Source: Verrucomicrobiota bacterium
Lineage (GTDB): Bacteria; Verrucomicrobiota; Verrucomicrobiia; Limisphaerales; UBA11358
Length of the DNA stretch: 60,616 nt
Assembly (NCBI GenBank): GCA_021324235.1
Contig: JAJPJM010000157.1
Span: 1 to 60,616, forward strand
Reading direction: 5' to 3'
Shown here: positions 1 to 8,608 of the stretch, piece after piece
How the letters are laid out: the number at the start of each line of letters is the position of its first letter
Numbering within the stretch: the first letter of the stretch is position 1
The notes under the pieces: generated by a model
Database searches by the model: none
What the model saw: only the letters and a program-made list of their open reading frames with translations
What the model was told of the DNA's origin: nothing
Position numbers and translations under genes: made by a program

Positions 1-1706
1 TCATCACACGCTACGAGGAGGAGCTGCGCCACGGCAAATCGGCGGAAGCCGCAATGACCAAGGCCATGGTCTTCACAGGGCAGGGAATTTTTACCGGCGC
101 CTTGACCACGGCGGGAGCTTTTCTGGCCATGGTCTTCACCCACTTCCGGGGCATCCAGGAAATGGGCCTCATTTGCGGCGGCGGTTTGCTGCTCTGTTTC
201 GTGCCGATGATGACCATGTTGCCGGCTTTGCTGTTGCGCGGCCGTCAAAATGTCATTGACCACCGGACCAGCGAAGACGAAACCCGCGCGCGCATTGAGA
301 ACATCTGGCTGCAGCGTCCCATGTTGGTGACGACGATCACCGTCGCCTTCTGCGTGTTGGCGCTGGTGCTGGCCCGGAAGGTCTATTTCGATTACAATTT
401 GCAGAAATTGCAGAGCATCGGATTGTCGTCGGTCGTCTTTGAGGACAAGCTGTTCGCCGCGGCTGATAAATCCCTGCTGTATGGCGCCGTCGCCGCCGAT
501 TCATTGACCAATGCCATCGACCTGGAGGAAAAACTGAGAAAGTTGCCGACGGTGGCCGATGTGGAACCCCCGGTCAGCCTGCTTGCAGATTTTCTAAACT
601 CCAGCAACGCGGAAAAGCTGAGGTTGATCGGTGCGATCAAGCAGGAGCTGGCACCGTTGAAGTTCGGCACCCCGGACACCAGTCCCGTGGATGTGCAGGC
701 GTTCAGCCGGACGCTCTATTCACTGTACGGCTATCTGGGTGCAGCCCTGGATGCCGTCGGGAACAGCGACCCCGAACTGACGAAACAGTTTATTTCCCTG
801 CGCCAGGCGATCGAAGAACTGCGCAAGACGATGTTGCAAGGCAACCGTCAGGCATTGGCGGAGCACGCGGACAAATTGGCTCAGTTCCAGCAGGCGCTCT
901 TCACCGACATGCGTGCGACGTTCCAGTTGCTGCAAAACCAGGATGATCATACGCGGTTGCATGTGGATGATTTGCCCCCGGCCTTTCGCGATCAATTTGT
1001 GGGCGTGACCGGGAAATTTTTGCTGCAGGTATTTCCCAAAAACGACGTCTGGCAGCGCGAGAATCAGGAAAAATTCATCGCCGACCTGCGGAAGGTGGAT
1101 CCGAATGTGACCGGCACGCCGGTTCAACTGTACGAATTTGAAGAACTGCTCAAGAACAGTTACATCCAGGCGGCCTGGTATTCCCTGGCGGCCATCGCGC
1201 TGTTGGTTTTATTTCACTTCCGAAGCATCGGTTCGGTGGTTCTGGCGCTGTTGCCGGTCGGCATCGGCACGCTTTGGCTGGTGGGGACGATGGGATGGCT
1301 CGGTATTCCGTTCAACCCGGCGAACATCATGACGTTGCCGCTGGTGATCGGGATTGGGGTGACGAACGGGATTCATGTTCTGAATCGTTTTGCGGAAGAG
1401 CGCACTCCGGGCATTCTTGCCCGCAGTACGGGCAAGGCGGTGTTGGTGTCCGGGTTGACGGCCATCGCCGGTTTCGGCAGTTTGATCCTTGCCAAAGATC
1501 GCGGCATCCACAGCCTTGGCTGCATCATGTCCATCGGCATCGCCACTTGTATGATTGCGGGATTAACTTTTTTGCCGGCCTTGCTGAATTTACTGGGTCG
1601 CTGGCGTCCGTTGATAGAAACAAATCAACCCAGTGCCGACAATTCAACGCCGACACTGGGTCAGGAGGAACCGAGGTCAAAAACCTCAAGTGGAAGGCAA
1701 AATTAA
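1..1706 (+). CDS. RND/MMPL-family transporter, C-terminal part (5' end outside window)
   Basis: The reading frame is open from the first bases of the window, so this is the C-terminal ~567 residues of a larger protein; the in-frame ATG at 54 is not the start. Visible are the end of a first membrane bundle, a TM helix leading into a FDYN segment, a periplasmic domain of ~270 residues rich in helices, then a second bundle with the motif LPLVIGIGVTNGIHVLNRF, which matches the RND/MMPL core where a small polar/Gly motif lies in TM4. The family exports lipids or hydrophobic compounds by proton motive force; hopanoid-type HpnN proteins are the closest match I can name from memory. The next genes include MlaEFD, which supports an envelope lipid role. 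Substrate is unknown. A CCCAGTG/CACTGGG inverted repeat lies in the last codons (1629-1660). Confidence 0.8.
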   Translation, partial: ITRYEEELRHGKSAEAAMTKAMVFTGQGIFTGALTTAGAFLAMVFTHFRGIQEMGLICGGGLLLCFVPMMTMLPALLLRGRQNVIDHRTSEDETRARIENIWLQRPMLVTTITVAFCVLALVLARKVYFDYNLQKLQSIGLSSVVFEDKLFAAADKSLLYGAVAADSLTNAIDLEEKLRKLPTVADVEPPVSLLADFLNSSNAEKLRLIGAIKQELAPLKFGTPDTSPVDVQAFSRTLYSLYGYLGAALDAVGNSDPELTKQFISLRQAIEELRKTMLQGNRQALAEHADKLAQFQQALFTDMRATFQLLQNQDDHTRLHVDDLPPAFRDQFVGVTGKFLLQVFPKNDVWQRENQEKFIADLRKVDPNVTGTPVQLYEFEELLKNSYIQAAWYSLAAIALLVLFHFRSIGSVVLALLPVGIGTLWLVGTMGWLGIPFNPANIMTLPLVIGIGVTNGIHVLNRFAEERTPGILARSTGKAVLVSGLTAIAGFGSLILAKDRGIHSLGCIMSIGIATCMIAGLTFLPALLNLLGRWRPLIETNQPSADNSTPTLGQEEPRSKTSSGRQN

Positions 1707-1806
1707 AGCAATTCGTCTAAATGTCAACATCAATGTTAAAAATAGCTTTAAAATGAATAAAATTTGGAAAATTGAACAACGGATAACGTTAACGTAAAAT
1801 AATTTC

Positions 1807-3279
1807 ATGTTATCCGGTTCTTCAAAGTCTATAAAATTCCTGGCCTGCCTGTGGATTTATTCATGGCTATGGGCCGTGAGCTTTCCCCTCGATGTCTTCG
1901 CTACGGATAATTTTGTTGCTGGGCCGCTCTTTAGTCAATTTACGCTGACCCTCGACACCGGGCGTCGGACCGAAATCATGGGCCCGTTTTTTTACACCCA
2001 AGAGCGGGATTCGGAAAAGACCTGGGCCGTTCCGCCGCTGTTTTCACACGATTCCGACCCTTCCGTTGATTCGGAAGCAGACGATTTACTCTATCCGGTG
2101 CTCACCTACCGGCGTTTTGGGACGGAGTATCGCTGGCAACTCGTCCAGTTGTTGAGTTTTGCCGGCGGGGAAGGCCCGCAGAATCTTCCCCAAAAGCGTT
2201 TTACACTTTTCCCGCTCTACTTCCAGCAACGTTCGCCCATTGAGGGTGAAAACTATACGGCGTTGGTCCCCTTTTACGGCCATCTTCAGAACCGATTGTA
2301 TCGTGATGAAATTTTCTTCTTGATGTTCCCGATTTACAGCCAAACCCGCAAAAAGGACGTGATTACGGACAATTACTTGTTTCCCTTCTTCGATTTGCGG
2401 CATGGTGACGGGATGCACGGCTGGCAATTCTGGCCCCTGGTGGGCATCGAACACAAGGAGGTAACCACCCAGACCAATGGCTTTGGAGAAATTGAAACCA
2501 TCGGCGGTTACGATAAATTTTTCGCGGTCTGGCCGGTTCATTTCAGCCAGGACACCGGCATTGGCACCGCCGACCCGGTGAAATTTCGGGCCGATCTCCC
2601 ATTTTATGCCCGGCTGCGTTCCCCTCAGCGCGATTCGACCTCCGTGCTCTGGCCGTTCTTTACCTGGGTGGACGATCGCGAGGAAAAATATCATGAATGG
2701 GAGGGGCCGTATCCGTTTGTGGTGGTCGCGCGGGGTGCGGGCAAAACGGTTACCCGTTGCTGGCCGCTGTTCAGCCGGGGTCACAATGACACGCTGGAGA
2801 GCGATTATTACCTGTGGCCGCTCTACGTGCACAATCATCTTCACGCGGGCGCCCTGGATGACCAGAGCACGCGCATCCTGTTCTATTTATTTGCGAATGT
2901 GACGGAAAAGAACCTGGATGCCGGAACCGGTCGCCGGCGGGTGGATTTGTGGCCGTTGTTTACTTATCACCGGGATTTCAACGGAGAACAGCGGTTGCAA
3001 ATACTCGCGCCCATTGAGCCCATGCTCCCCAATAACCCGGGTGTGGAACGCAACTGGTCGCCGTTATGGTCATTGTGGCGCTCGGAAAACAATCCTCAAA
3101 CCGGAACTGCCAGCCAGTCGCTGCTTTGGAATTTTTACCGGCATGAGACGGCCCCCGCTGCCAAAAAATCCTCGCTCATTTTCGGTCTTTTTCAGTATCA
3201 ATCCGATGTGGGAGGAAAATCCGTGCGGTTATTCTACATTCCCGTCATCAAAACCAAATCCGCGATCAGCCGCCAATGA
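1807..3279 (+). CDS. secreted WPLF-repeat protein, unknown function
   Basis: 490 residues. The N-terminus has a hydrophobic signal-like segment (about residues 8-32). The rest is built of ~10 repeats, each ending in an aromatic-proline motif such as FPLYF, FPIYS, FPFFD, FWPLV, VWPVHF, LWPFFTW, CWPLFS, LWPLYV or LWPLFTY, separated by 25-45 polar residues. This alternation fits a beta-rich outer-membrane or periplasmic fold. I do not recognise a named family. The gene sits 100 bp after an RND/MMPL transporter and 99 bp before mlaE on the same strand, so a role in envelope lipid handling is a reasonable inference only. The 100-bp leader is very AT-rich and contains a 10-bp palindrome ACGTTAACGT (1786-1795), suggesting its own promoter. 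The ATG at 1807 starts right at the signal segment. Confidence 0.7.
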   Translation: MLSGSSKSIKFLACLWIYSWLWAVSFPLDVFATDNFVAGPLFSQFTLTLDTGRRTEIMGPFFYTQERDSEKTWAVPPLFSHDSDPSVDSEADDLLYPVLTYRRFGTEYRWQLVQLLSFAGGEGPQNLPQKRFTLFPLYFQQRSPIEGENYTALVPFYGHLQNRLYRDEIFFLMFPIYSQTRKKDVITDNYLFPFFDLRHGDGMHGWQFWPLVGIEHKEVTTQTNGFGEIETIGGYDKFFAVWPVHFSQDTGIGTADPVKFRADLPFYARLRSPQRDSTSVLWPFFTWVDDREEKYHEWEGPYPFVVVARGAGKTVTRCWPLFSRGHNDTLESDYYLWPLYVHNHLHAGALDDQSTRILFYLFANVTEKNLDAGTGRRRVDLWPLFTYHRDFNGEQRLQILAPIEPMLPNNPGVERNWSPLWSLWRSENNPQTGTASQSLLWNFYRHETAPAAKKSSLIFGLFQYQSDVGGKSVRLFYIPVIKTKSAISRQ

Positions 3280-3378
3280 AACCGGAACAATACAGAATGT
3301 CGTCAAGCCGGCAGTCAAGGCCATCCGCGACTGGTAATTCTTCCGGCACCGTTCTACCCTCTGCCTTCGTGAAACGTT

Positions 3379-4116
3379 ATGTTTGAAAACATCGGCGAGA
3401 TTATTCTGTTGTTCTGGCGTACGATGCTGGCTCTGCCGCTGGCCTGGCGGCAGCGCCAGAAGGTCTTCGAGCAGTTTTTCGAAATCGGCAATGCCAGCCT
3501 GCTGATGGTCTGTGTGCTGTCGTTTTTCATCGGCGCCGTCATCGCGCTGCAGACCGGCCCGGTGCTGGTGGAGCGCAGTCTTTCCAGCGCCGTGGGCGGC
3601 GTGGTGGGCATCTCCATCGCCAAGGAACTGGCGCCGGTAATGATGGCGATCCTGATCGCCGGCCGCATCGGCTCGGCCATGGCGGCGGAGATCGGTTCCA
3701 TGCGCGTGTACCAGGAAATTGACGCCTTGCGAACCATGAATATCGACCCGATCCACTATCTGGTGTTGCCGCGCCTGGTGGCCATCGCGCTTGGGCTGCC
3801 GATGCTGGTGGTCATTTCCATTCTCGTAGGCTGGTTTGGCGGTGCAGTCGTCGCCGACATGAACAGCCACATGAACATTCCCTTCCAGGTGTTTTTCTCC
3901 GACCTGCGGGACATTGTCCAGCCCAAGGACGTGGCCAACGGCGTGTTCAAGAGTTTTTGTTTCGCGCTGATCATCGGTGCGGTCTCCTGCCACCAGGGTT
4001 TGGCGACCATCGGCGGACCGCGTGGTATCGGGCGTTCGGTGACCAAGGCGGTGGTTAATTCCATCATCCTGATCGTGATTTTCGACTACGTGCTGACCCG
4101 TATTCTTTTGAAATGA
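3379..4116 (+). CDS. mlaE: MlaE-type ABC lipid transporter permease
   Basis: 245 residues, the usual length for MlaE/YrbE permeases. It has an amphipathic N-terminus, then hydrophobic segments at about 38-70, 80-105, 130-165, 190-215 and 220-243, and the family hallmark KELAPVMMAILIAGRIGSA followed by GSMRVYQEIDALRTM. In the Mla system this inner-membrane protein works with the ATPase MlaF and the substrate-binding MlaD to move phospholipids between the inner and outer membrane. The gene overlaps mlaF by 4 bp (ATGA) and mlaF overlaps mlaD in the same way, a tightly coupled operon. MlaB and MlaC are not visible here. Confidence 0.93.
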   Translation: MFENIGEIILLFWRTMLALPLAWRQRQKVFEQFFEIGNASLLMVCVLSFFIGAVIALQTGPVLVERSLSSAVGGVVGISIAKELAPVMMAILIAGRIGSAMAAEIGSMRVYQEIDALRTMNIDPIHYLVLPRLVAIALGLPMLVVISILVGWFGGAVVADMNSHMNIPFQVFFSDLRDIVQPKDVANGVFKSFCFALIIGAVSCHQGLATIGGPRGIGRSVTKAVVNSIILIVIFDYVLTRILLK

Positions 4117-4886
4117 TGAACGACGCGACGAACGATCATTCCGGGGTGAGCCTTCAGGTGCGCCAATTGCGAAAAAGCTTCAATGGCGAGGAGGTGCTCC
4201 GGGGCATTGATTTCCAGGTTCAGCCCGGCGAAATTTTTGTCATCATGGGGCCGAGTGGCAGTGGCAAGAGCGTTTTGCTTAAGCACCTCATCGGCCTGGA
4301 GGCGCCGGACGAGGGGGAAATTCTCATCAACGGCGAATCCATCCAATCCTCCGAAGTCGCCGGCAAATACCGGATGGCGCTGGTCTTTCAATCCGGCGCG
4401 TTGCTCAGTTCGCTGACGGTGGGTGAGAACGTCGGCCTTTATCTGAGTGAACATCGCCTCAAGCCGCCCGAGGAAATCGCGCGCATCGTCGCCGAAAAAC
4501 TTGAAGCCGTTGGTCTTAAGGATACCGCCGACAAAATGCCCAACGAACTTTCCGGCGGGATGAAAAAACGCGCTGCCATCGCGCGCGCGCTGGTCATCGA
4601 TCCGCAACTGATTCTTTACGACGAGCCGACCAGCGAACTCGACCCGCTTTCCGCGGCGGTCATCGGGCGGGAAATTGTGAAGCTTAAGCAGCGCATCCAC
4701 GTCACCTCGCTCGTGGTATCACATGACCGTGACCTGGCTTTTGGCATTGCCGACCGCATCGCGGTCATCAACGAAGGCCGCATTCTCACCATCGGTACGC
4801 CGGAGGAGGTGAGACAGTTCAACGACCCGACCCTTCAGAAATTTTTGCACGCAGACTTTCAACACGAATCCCCATCAAGCTTATGA
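4113..4886 (+). CDS. mlaF: MlaF-type ABC transporter ATPase
   Basis: 257 residues with all ABC ATPase motifs: Walker A GPSGSGKS (about 47-54), Q-loop FQSGALLSSLT, signature LSGGMKKR, Walker B LILYDEPTSELDP and the switch His in VVSHD. The GALLSSLTV context after the Q-loop and the LSGGMKKR signature are typical of MlaF/Ttg2A rather than other importers. It energises the MlaE permease for phospholipid transport at the inner membrane. Start and stop overlap its neighbours by 4 bp on each side, so it is translated with mlaE and mlaD. Confidence 0.94.
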   Translation: MMNDATNDHSGVSLQVRQLRKSFNGEEVLRGIDFQVQPGEIFVIMGPSGSGKSVLLKHLIGLEAPDEGEILINGESIQSSEVAGKYRMALVFQSGALLSSLTVGENVGLYLSEHRLKPPEEIARIVAEKLEAVGLKDTADKMPNELSGGMKKRAAIARALVIDPQLILYDEPTSELDPLSAAVIGREIVKLKQRIHVTSLVVSHDRDLAFGIADRIAVINEGRILTIGTPEEVRQFNDPTLQKFLHADFQHESPSSL

Positions 4887-5836
4887 AAAATTCACTCGAA
4901 ACCCGTCTTGGCGTTTTTGTCGTCTTTGTGGTCATTGCCGCCGTGGTCGTCGTCGAAACGCTCAACGGCTGGCAATTTTACCAGCACGGCTACCGGGTCA
5001 GCGCCCTGTTTGACGCCGTGCAGGAATTAAAAGTTGGTGACAGCGTAAAAATGGCCGGCGTGGAAGTGGGGCGGGTTGAAAAAATCGCCCTCGAAAACAA
5101 CAAGGTCCGCGTCACGATGAAGCTGAACAGCGGGACCGTGGTGAAGACGGACAGCCAGGCCACCATCCGGTTCACCGGATTGATGGGACAGAATTTTGTC
5201 GCCATTGATTTCGGTTCGCTGGACGCTCCGAAGGCCGTGGATGGCGCCGTGCTCGCCACGATGGAACAACCGGATCTGAATGCCATCATGTCCAAGCTCA
5301 ATGATGCCGCCACCGGTATTCAAAACCTGACCAAAAGTTTCACCGGCGACACCATCAATAATTTGCTGGGTCCCTTGACCGATTTCATCAGGCAAAACAG
5401 CGGCCATCTGGGCGGCTCCATCTCGAACATTGATGCCATTTCCGGTCAGATTGCCAGCGGACAGGGGACCGTTGGCAAACTGATTTATACGGACACGCTT
5501 TACAATTCCGCGCTGGCCACGGTCACCAATTTGCAGGATACCGTGGCTGCGGCGCAGCAGGTCATCAACGGGGTCAACGAGGGCCGGGGCACCCTCGGCA
5601 AACTGGTGACGGACGAGACCCTTTATCATGCCACCACGGCTTCCATGACGAACCTGAATCAAATTCTGCAGAAGATCAATCAAGGGCAGGGTTCGATTGG
5701 GAAACTCGTCAACGACAAGGAATTCTACAACAACGCGAAATTGACCCTGCAGAAGGTGGACAAGGCCGCCGACAGTCTGGAAGACCAGGGACCGTTAAGC
5801 GTTCTTGGCATTGTGGCGAGCAATTTGGGTTTGTAA
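4883..5836 (+). CDS. mlaD: MlaD-type MCE-domain lipid-binding protein
   Basis: 317 residues. One N-terminal membrane anchor (about 8-28), then one MCE domain (about 38-115) with the expected VGDSVKMAGVEVGRVEKI and ATIRFTGLMGQNFVAIDF segments. The C-terminal half is longer than in E. coli MlaD (about 183 aa) and carries three repeats of a GxGTxGKL...D..Y..A motif (GQGTVGKLIYTDTLY, GRGTLGKLVTDETLY, GQGSIGKLVNDKEFY) within predicted helices; such tails occur in longer MCE proteins and may form a helical tube or coiled coil. It should be anchored in the inner membrane and pass lipids between MlaEF and a periplasmic partner. It is the last gene of the operon and is followed by an inverted repeat. 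Confidence 0.92.
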   Translation: MKNSLETRLGVFVVFVVIAAVVVVETLNGWQFYQHGYRVSALFDAVQELKVGDSVKMAGVEVGRVEKIALENNKVRVTMKLNSGTVVKTDSQATIRFTGLMGQNFVAIDFGSLDAPKAVDGAVLATMEQPDLNAIMSKLNDAATGIQNLTKSFTGDTINNLLGPLTDFIRQNSGHLGGSISNIDAISGQIASGQGTVGKLIYTDTLYNSALATVTNLQDTVAAAQQVINGVNEGRGTLGKLVTDETLYHATTASMTNLNQILQKINQGQGSIGKLVNDKEFYNNAKLTLQKVDKAADSLEDQGPLSVLGIVASNLGL

Positions 5837-5840
5837 GAGA

Positions 5841-5914
5841 ATTTACGATATGTGATTTACGGTTTACGGGCGGCTCCTAATGCTCGGCCGTCGCGTAAAT
5901 CGGACATCGTAAAT
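5841..5914. repeat. long inverted repeat between convergent genes
   Basis: Two 21-nt arms (5841-5861 and 5894-5914) are inverted copies of each other with about three mismatches and a 32-nt spacer. Each arm itself contains the word TTTACG or CGTAAAT twice. It lies between the ends of mlaD (+) and metF (-). It could act as a bidirectional terminator or RNA-stabilising hairpin, or be a copy of a dispersed palindromic element; there is no U-run typical of an intrinsic terminator. Confidence 0.7.
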
Positions 5915-5923
5915 CGAAAATGG

Positions 5924-6811
5924 TCAGGCCAGGCCGAGATTTTTCACGACTTGCACGGTCGAGTGCGATTTGTTCAGCGTGTAGAAATGCAGCCCGGGTA
6001 CGCCGGCGCGGAGCAACTCGGCGCACTGGCGGGTCGCGTATTCGATGCCAAACCCGGTGGCCGCCGGGTCATCCTGGCCCAGCCGGTCCAGTTGCGTCCG
6101 CAACGACGGTGGAATCCTGGCGCCGCAAAGTCGCGTGAATTTGGTGATTTGGGTGGCGCTTAAAATCGGGATGATCCCCGGTACGAGCGGAACGTTCACG
6201 CCCAGCTTGCCGGCCACATAATCCCGGAATTCAAAATAATCGGCATTGTCAAAAAACAACTGGGTAAGGACGAAATCCGCGCCCGCCTCCACTTTTTCCT
6301 GCAAGTGCCGCCAGTCGGCATGCTTGCCTTCCTTGCAGGCCATGTGGCCTTCGGGGAAACCGGCAACGCCGACGGAAAAATCGCCGGCTTCCCGGATGAA
6401 TTTGACCAGTTGCGAGGAGAACTCGAAGCCACCGGGTGTGGGCCTGAACTCGCCGCCATCGGGCGGGTCGCCGCGCAAGGCGAGGATGTTTTTACAGCCG
6501 AGGCTGCGGATACGTCCGAGCAGCTCCCCCACTTGTTCGCGCGTGTGATTTACGCAGGTGAGATGTGCCAGTGCCGTCAGGTCGTGCTGACGTTGGATGC
6601 GGTCCACGATCATCAATGTCTTGTCACGTGTGCCGCCGCCCGCACCGTAGGTCACGGAACAGAAATCCGGTTTGGCTTGTAGCAGTGCGGGAATGTGCTT
6701 TTCAAGGAGGGCCGAATCACCTTCGTCCGTCCGGGGCGGGAAGAATTCAAAAGAGATGACCGGCTGCCGGAGCGCCCGTTTTGACGCATAAATGTCGCGG
6801 ATGAATTGCAT
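5924..6811 (-). CDS. metF: methylenetetrahydrofolate reductase
   Basis: 295 residues, the normal length of bacterial MetF. N-terminal SFEFFPPRTDEGD contains the conserved catalytic Glu region, followed by SVTYGAGGGTRDKT, LAHLTCVN, NILALRGDPP, GVAGFPEGH and TQLFFDNADYFEF, all hallmarks of the TIM-barrel FAD enzyme. It reduces 5,10-methylene-THF to 5-methyl-THF for methionine synthesis in the cytosol. It stands alone between an inverted repeat and a sulfotransferase gene. The ATG at 6811 is at the expected start of the family. Confidence 0.96.
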   Translation of the reverse strand: MQFIRDIYASKRALRQPVISFEFFPPRTDEGDSALLEKHIPALLQAKPDFCSVTYGAGGGTRDKTLMIVDRIQRQHDLTALAHLTCVNHTREQVGELLGRIRSLGCKNILALRGDPPDGGEFRPTPGGFEFSSQLVKFIREAGDFSVGVAGFPEGHMACKEGKHADWRHLQEKVEAGADFVLTQLFFDNADYFEFRDYVAGKLGVNVPLVPGIIPILSATQITKFTRLCGARIPPSLRTQLDRLGQDDPAATGFGIEYATRQCAELLRAGVPGLHFYTLNKSHSTVQVVKNLGLA

Positions 6812-6900
6812 CTGGCGGAGAATTATGAAGAAGACGCCGGCGAATCCAAGTTTTGTCCTGACTGTTTTTTACGTCTTCGGAGACGGGGGCTGATCGCAGC

Positions 6901-8448
6901 TTATCCGTAACCGAAGGCTTTTACAAACGGTTCGAGTTTTTCCAGATGAGGTTCAAAATACTTCTGGTAATGTCGCCAGCGTCCAATGGCCCCCCTGGAA
7001 ATCGGTTTTTTCACGTCTCCATACGTCGGTGAGCGGACGAGTTTGCGGGTATGTTGTTGAAAGGTTAAAACCCGTTTGTCCCATGGCACGCCGAGGAATT
7101 CCAGGGTGCGCCGCGCGACCGGTTCCAAATTGTTCGTTACCTCCTCATAGCGCACTTCCAGGAAGGGACAGGGCATGTGCGGTTTGAGAGCCTGCCACAA
7201 CCCCATGATGGAGGTGTATTCGGCCGCCGCTGCCTCCAGGCTTGAGTAAGTCGAGCTTGACGGGGTGGTCGGAAACAGGGGTTGCATGAAACAGCTCAGA
7301 CACACGTCGCGCGGGTCGCGGATGGCGATTAAGAATCTGGCTTCGGGAAAAACCCGGATAAAGGCCGGGAGAAGCGAGGTCAGTGATGGGTTCTTATCAA
7401 TCAACAGGCGTGCGCCCACGGCCTGGCCGATGAATCGTTCGATACAGCCAAAATAATCTTCCCGGGCCCGACGCAGCCGTTCCGGGGAAACGGACTCCAA
7501 AATCGGCATGAGGGAGATGGATTCCGGCGACAGGCCGCGAGTGAAGGGAACAAATGCCTCTTCATAGAAAATTTGCGTTTCTTCCGCGGAGACGATTTCC
7601 GGGTGTGAATCCAGTACCTGCTCCAGCAAGGTCGTGCCGGAACGCGGATGGCCGCACAACAACGCCAGCCGTCGTTGCGGAGAAGCGCCGTCAGGTTCGC
7701 GCCAGTGCTGCATGGCGCCGGTCGACAGGAAATCAACCATTTGCTTCATGCCGGCTTCCGCGGTCCGGGAGTTGATGCCGGGCGGTGCGGTCACCGGCAG
7801 TTTCACCGACTTGGCTTCCAGAAACGCCTTCATGGCCTCGTCGTAACGGCCCTGGCGGTCGAGCGTCGAGCCCAGTTCATACCAGCCTTCGGCCCGGACC
7901 CACCCGTTCGCTTCGGGCCGGGTCACAAATGAGCGAAGAATCTTTTCGGCTTCCTCCAGCTGCCCGGCCAGCCGATGCAGGCGCGCCCGGACCAGCAGCA
8001 TCGGCGTAAAATCATGGTTTAACTGTGACGCGCGATCCAACAGTCCGGTGGCGTCGTGGAGACGGCCCTGCCGCAGGTAAATGCGCGCCAGTTCCACCAG
8101 GATTTCATTCGCCTTTTCGTCCCGCTTCAGGGCGCGTTCGAAAAGGCGGGCCGCCATTTCGTACCCGCGGAATGAAAGACAGTAACGGCCTGCTTTCAGG
8201 AAGGATTCGGTTTTCCAACCCTCGACGCGGACGGCCTTTTCGAAATACCGTTCCGCCGCAACGTAATCATAACGCATACCGTGGCAGCGCCCCAGATAGA
8301 GCCAGATATGCGGCTCATTTGGAGCCAGCCGTCCGGCCTGCTCCAGAATTTCAATCGCCTGCTCATAATTATGGCGCGCCCAGGCCGCCTCTGAATTCCT
8401 GATCATTTGCGGCAGCAAATTTTGACGGAGCGACAGCGGTTTGTTCAC
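6901..8448 (-). CDS. TPR-repeat sulfotransferase family protein
   Basis: About 515 residues if begun at the GTG 8448; TTG 8487 or ATG 8406 are alternatives and no clear Shine-Dalgarno decides. The N-terminal half (about 20-240) holds TPR-like helical repeats (AWARHNYEQAIEILEQAGRL, YDYVAAERYFEKAV and similar). The C-terminal half is a sulfotransferase fold: the PAPS 5'-phosphosulfate loop GHPRSGTTLLEQVLDSHP and the 3'-phosphate segment IAIRDPRDVCLSCF are clear. Members transfer sulfate from PAPS to a protein, glycan or lipid acceptor; the acceptor here is unknown. The TPR-sulfotransferase fusion is known from proteobacteria and verrucomicrobia. Confidence 0.88.
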   Translation of the reverse strand: MNKPLSLRQNLLPQMIRNSEAAWARHNYEQAIEILEQAGRLAPNEPHIWLYLGRCHGMRYDYVAAERYFEKAVRVEGWKTESFLKAGRYCLSFRGYEMAARLFERALKRDEKANEILVELARIYLRQGRLHDATGLLDRASQLNHDFTPMLLVRARLHRLAGQLEEAEKILRSFVTRPEANGWVRAEGWYELGSTLDRQGRYDEAMKAFLEAKSVKLPVTAPPGINSRTAEAGMKQMVDFLSTGAMQHWREPDGASPQRRLALLCGHPRSGTTLLEQVLDSHPEIVSAEETQIFYEEAFVPFTRGLSPESISLMPILESVSPERLRRAREDYFGCIERFIGQAVGARLLIDKNPSLTSLLPAFIRVFPEARFLIAIRDPRDVCLSCFMQPLFPTTPSSSTYSSLEAAAAEYTSIMGLWQALKPHMPCPFLEVRYEEVTNNLEPVARRTLEFLGVPWDKRVLTFQQHTRKLVRSPTYGDVKKPISRGAIGRWRHYQKYFEPHLEKLEPFVKAFGYG

Positions 8449-8556
8449 GGTTGCACTGAAAAATAATGGCCGTCGCGATTTACGCAAGGGCCTTTATGGA
8501 AACCTCTTCGTCCGGATTTTCAAAACACCAGCGTTGTTAAAGTGCTGACCGACGGA

Positions 8557-8590
8557 ATAAAAAACCCCTTCCGGTTTCCCGGAAGGGGTT
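8557..8590 (-). terminator. intrinsic terminator of the porin-like gene
   Basis: A perfect 12-bp stem (AACCCCTTCCGG at 8563-8574 with CCGGAAGGGGTT at 8579-8590) and a 4-nt loop is followed on the minus strand by a run of T (8557-8563). It lies 18 bp after the stop of the minus-strand porin-like gene, a textbook intrinsic terminator. Confidence 0.93.
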
Positions 8591-8608
8591 TGAAAGTTCC
8601 AGCTTTAA

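Noticed and set aside
1786..1795. ACGTTAACGT palindrome as an operator
   Set aside because: Ten bases in an AT-rich leader can occur by chance and no second copy is seen.
3229..3993. Long minus-strand frame opposite mlaE
   Set aside because: It is antisense to a clear MlaE permease, has His/Gln/Arg-rich composition typical of antisense reading, and no homologous motif.
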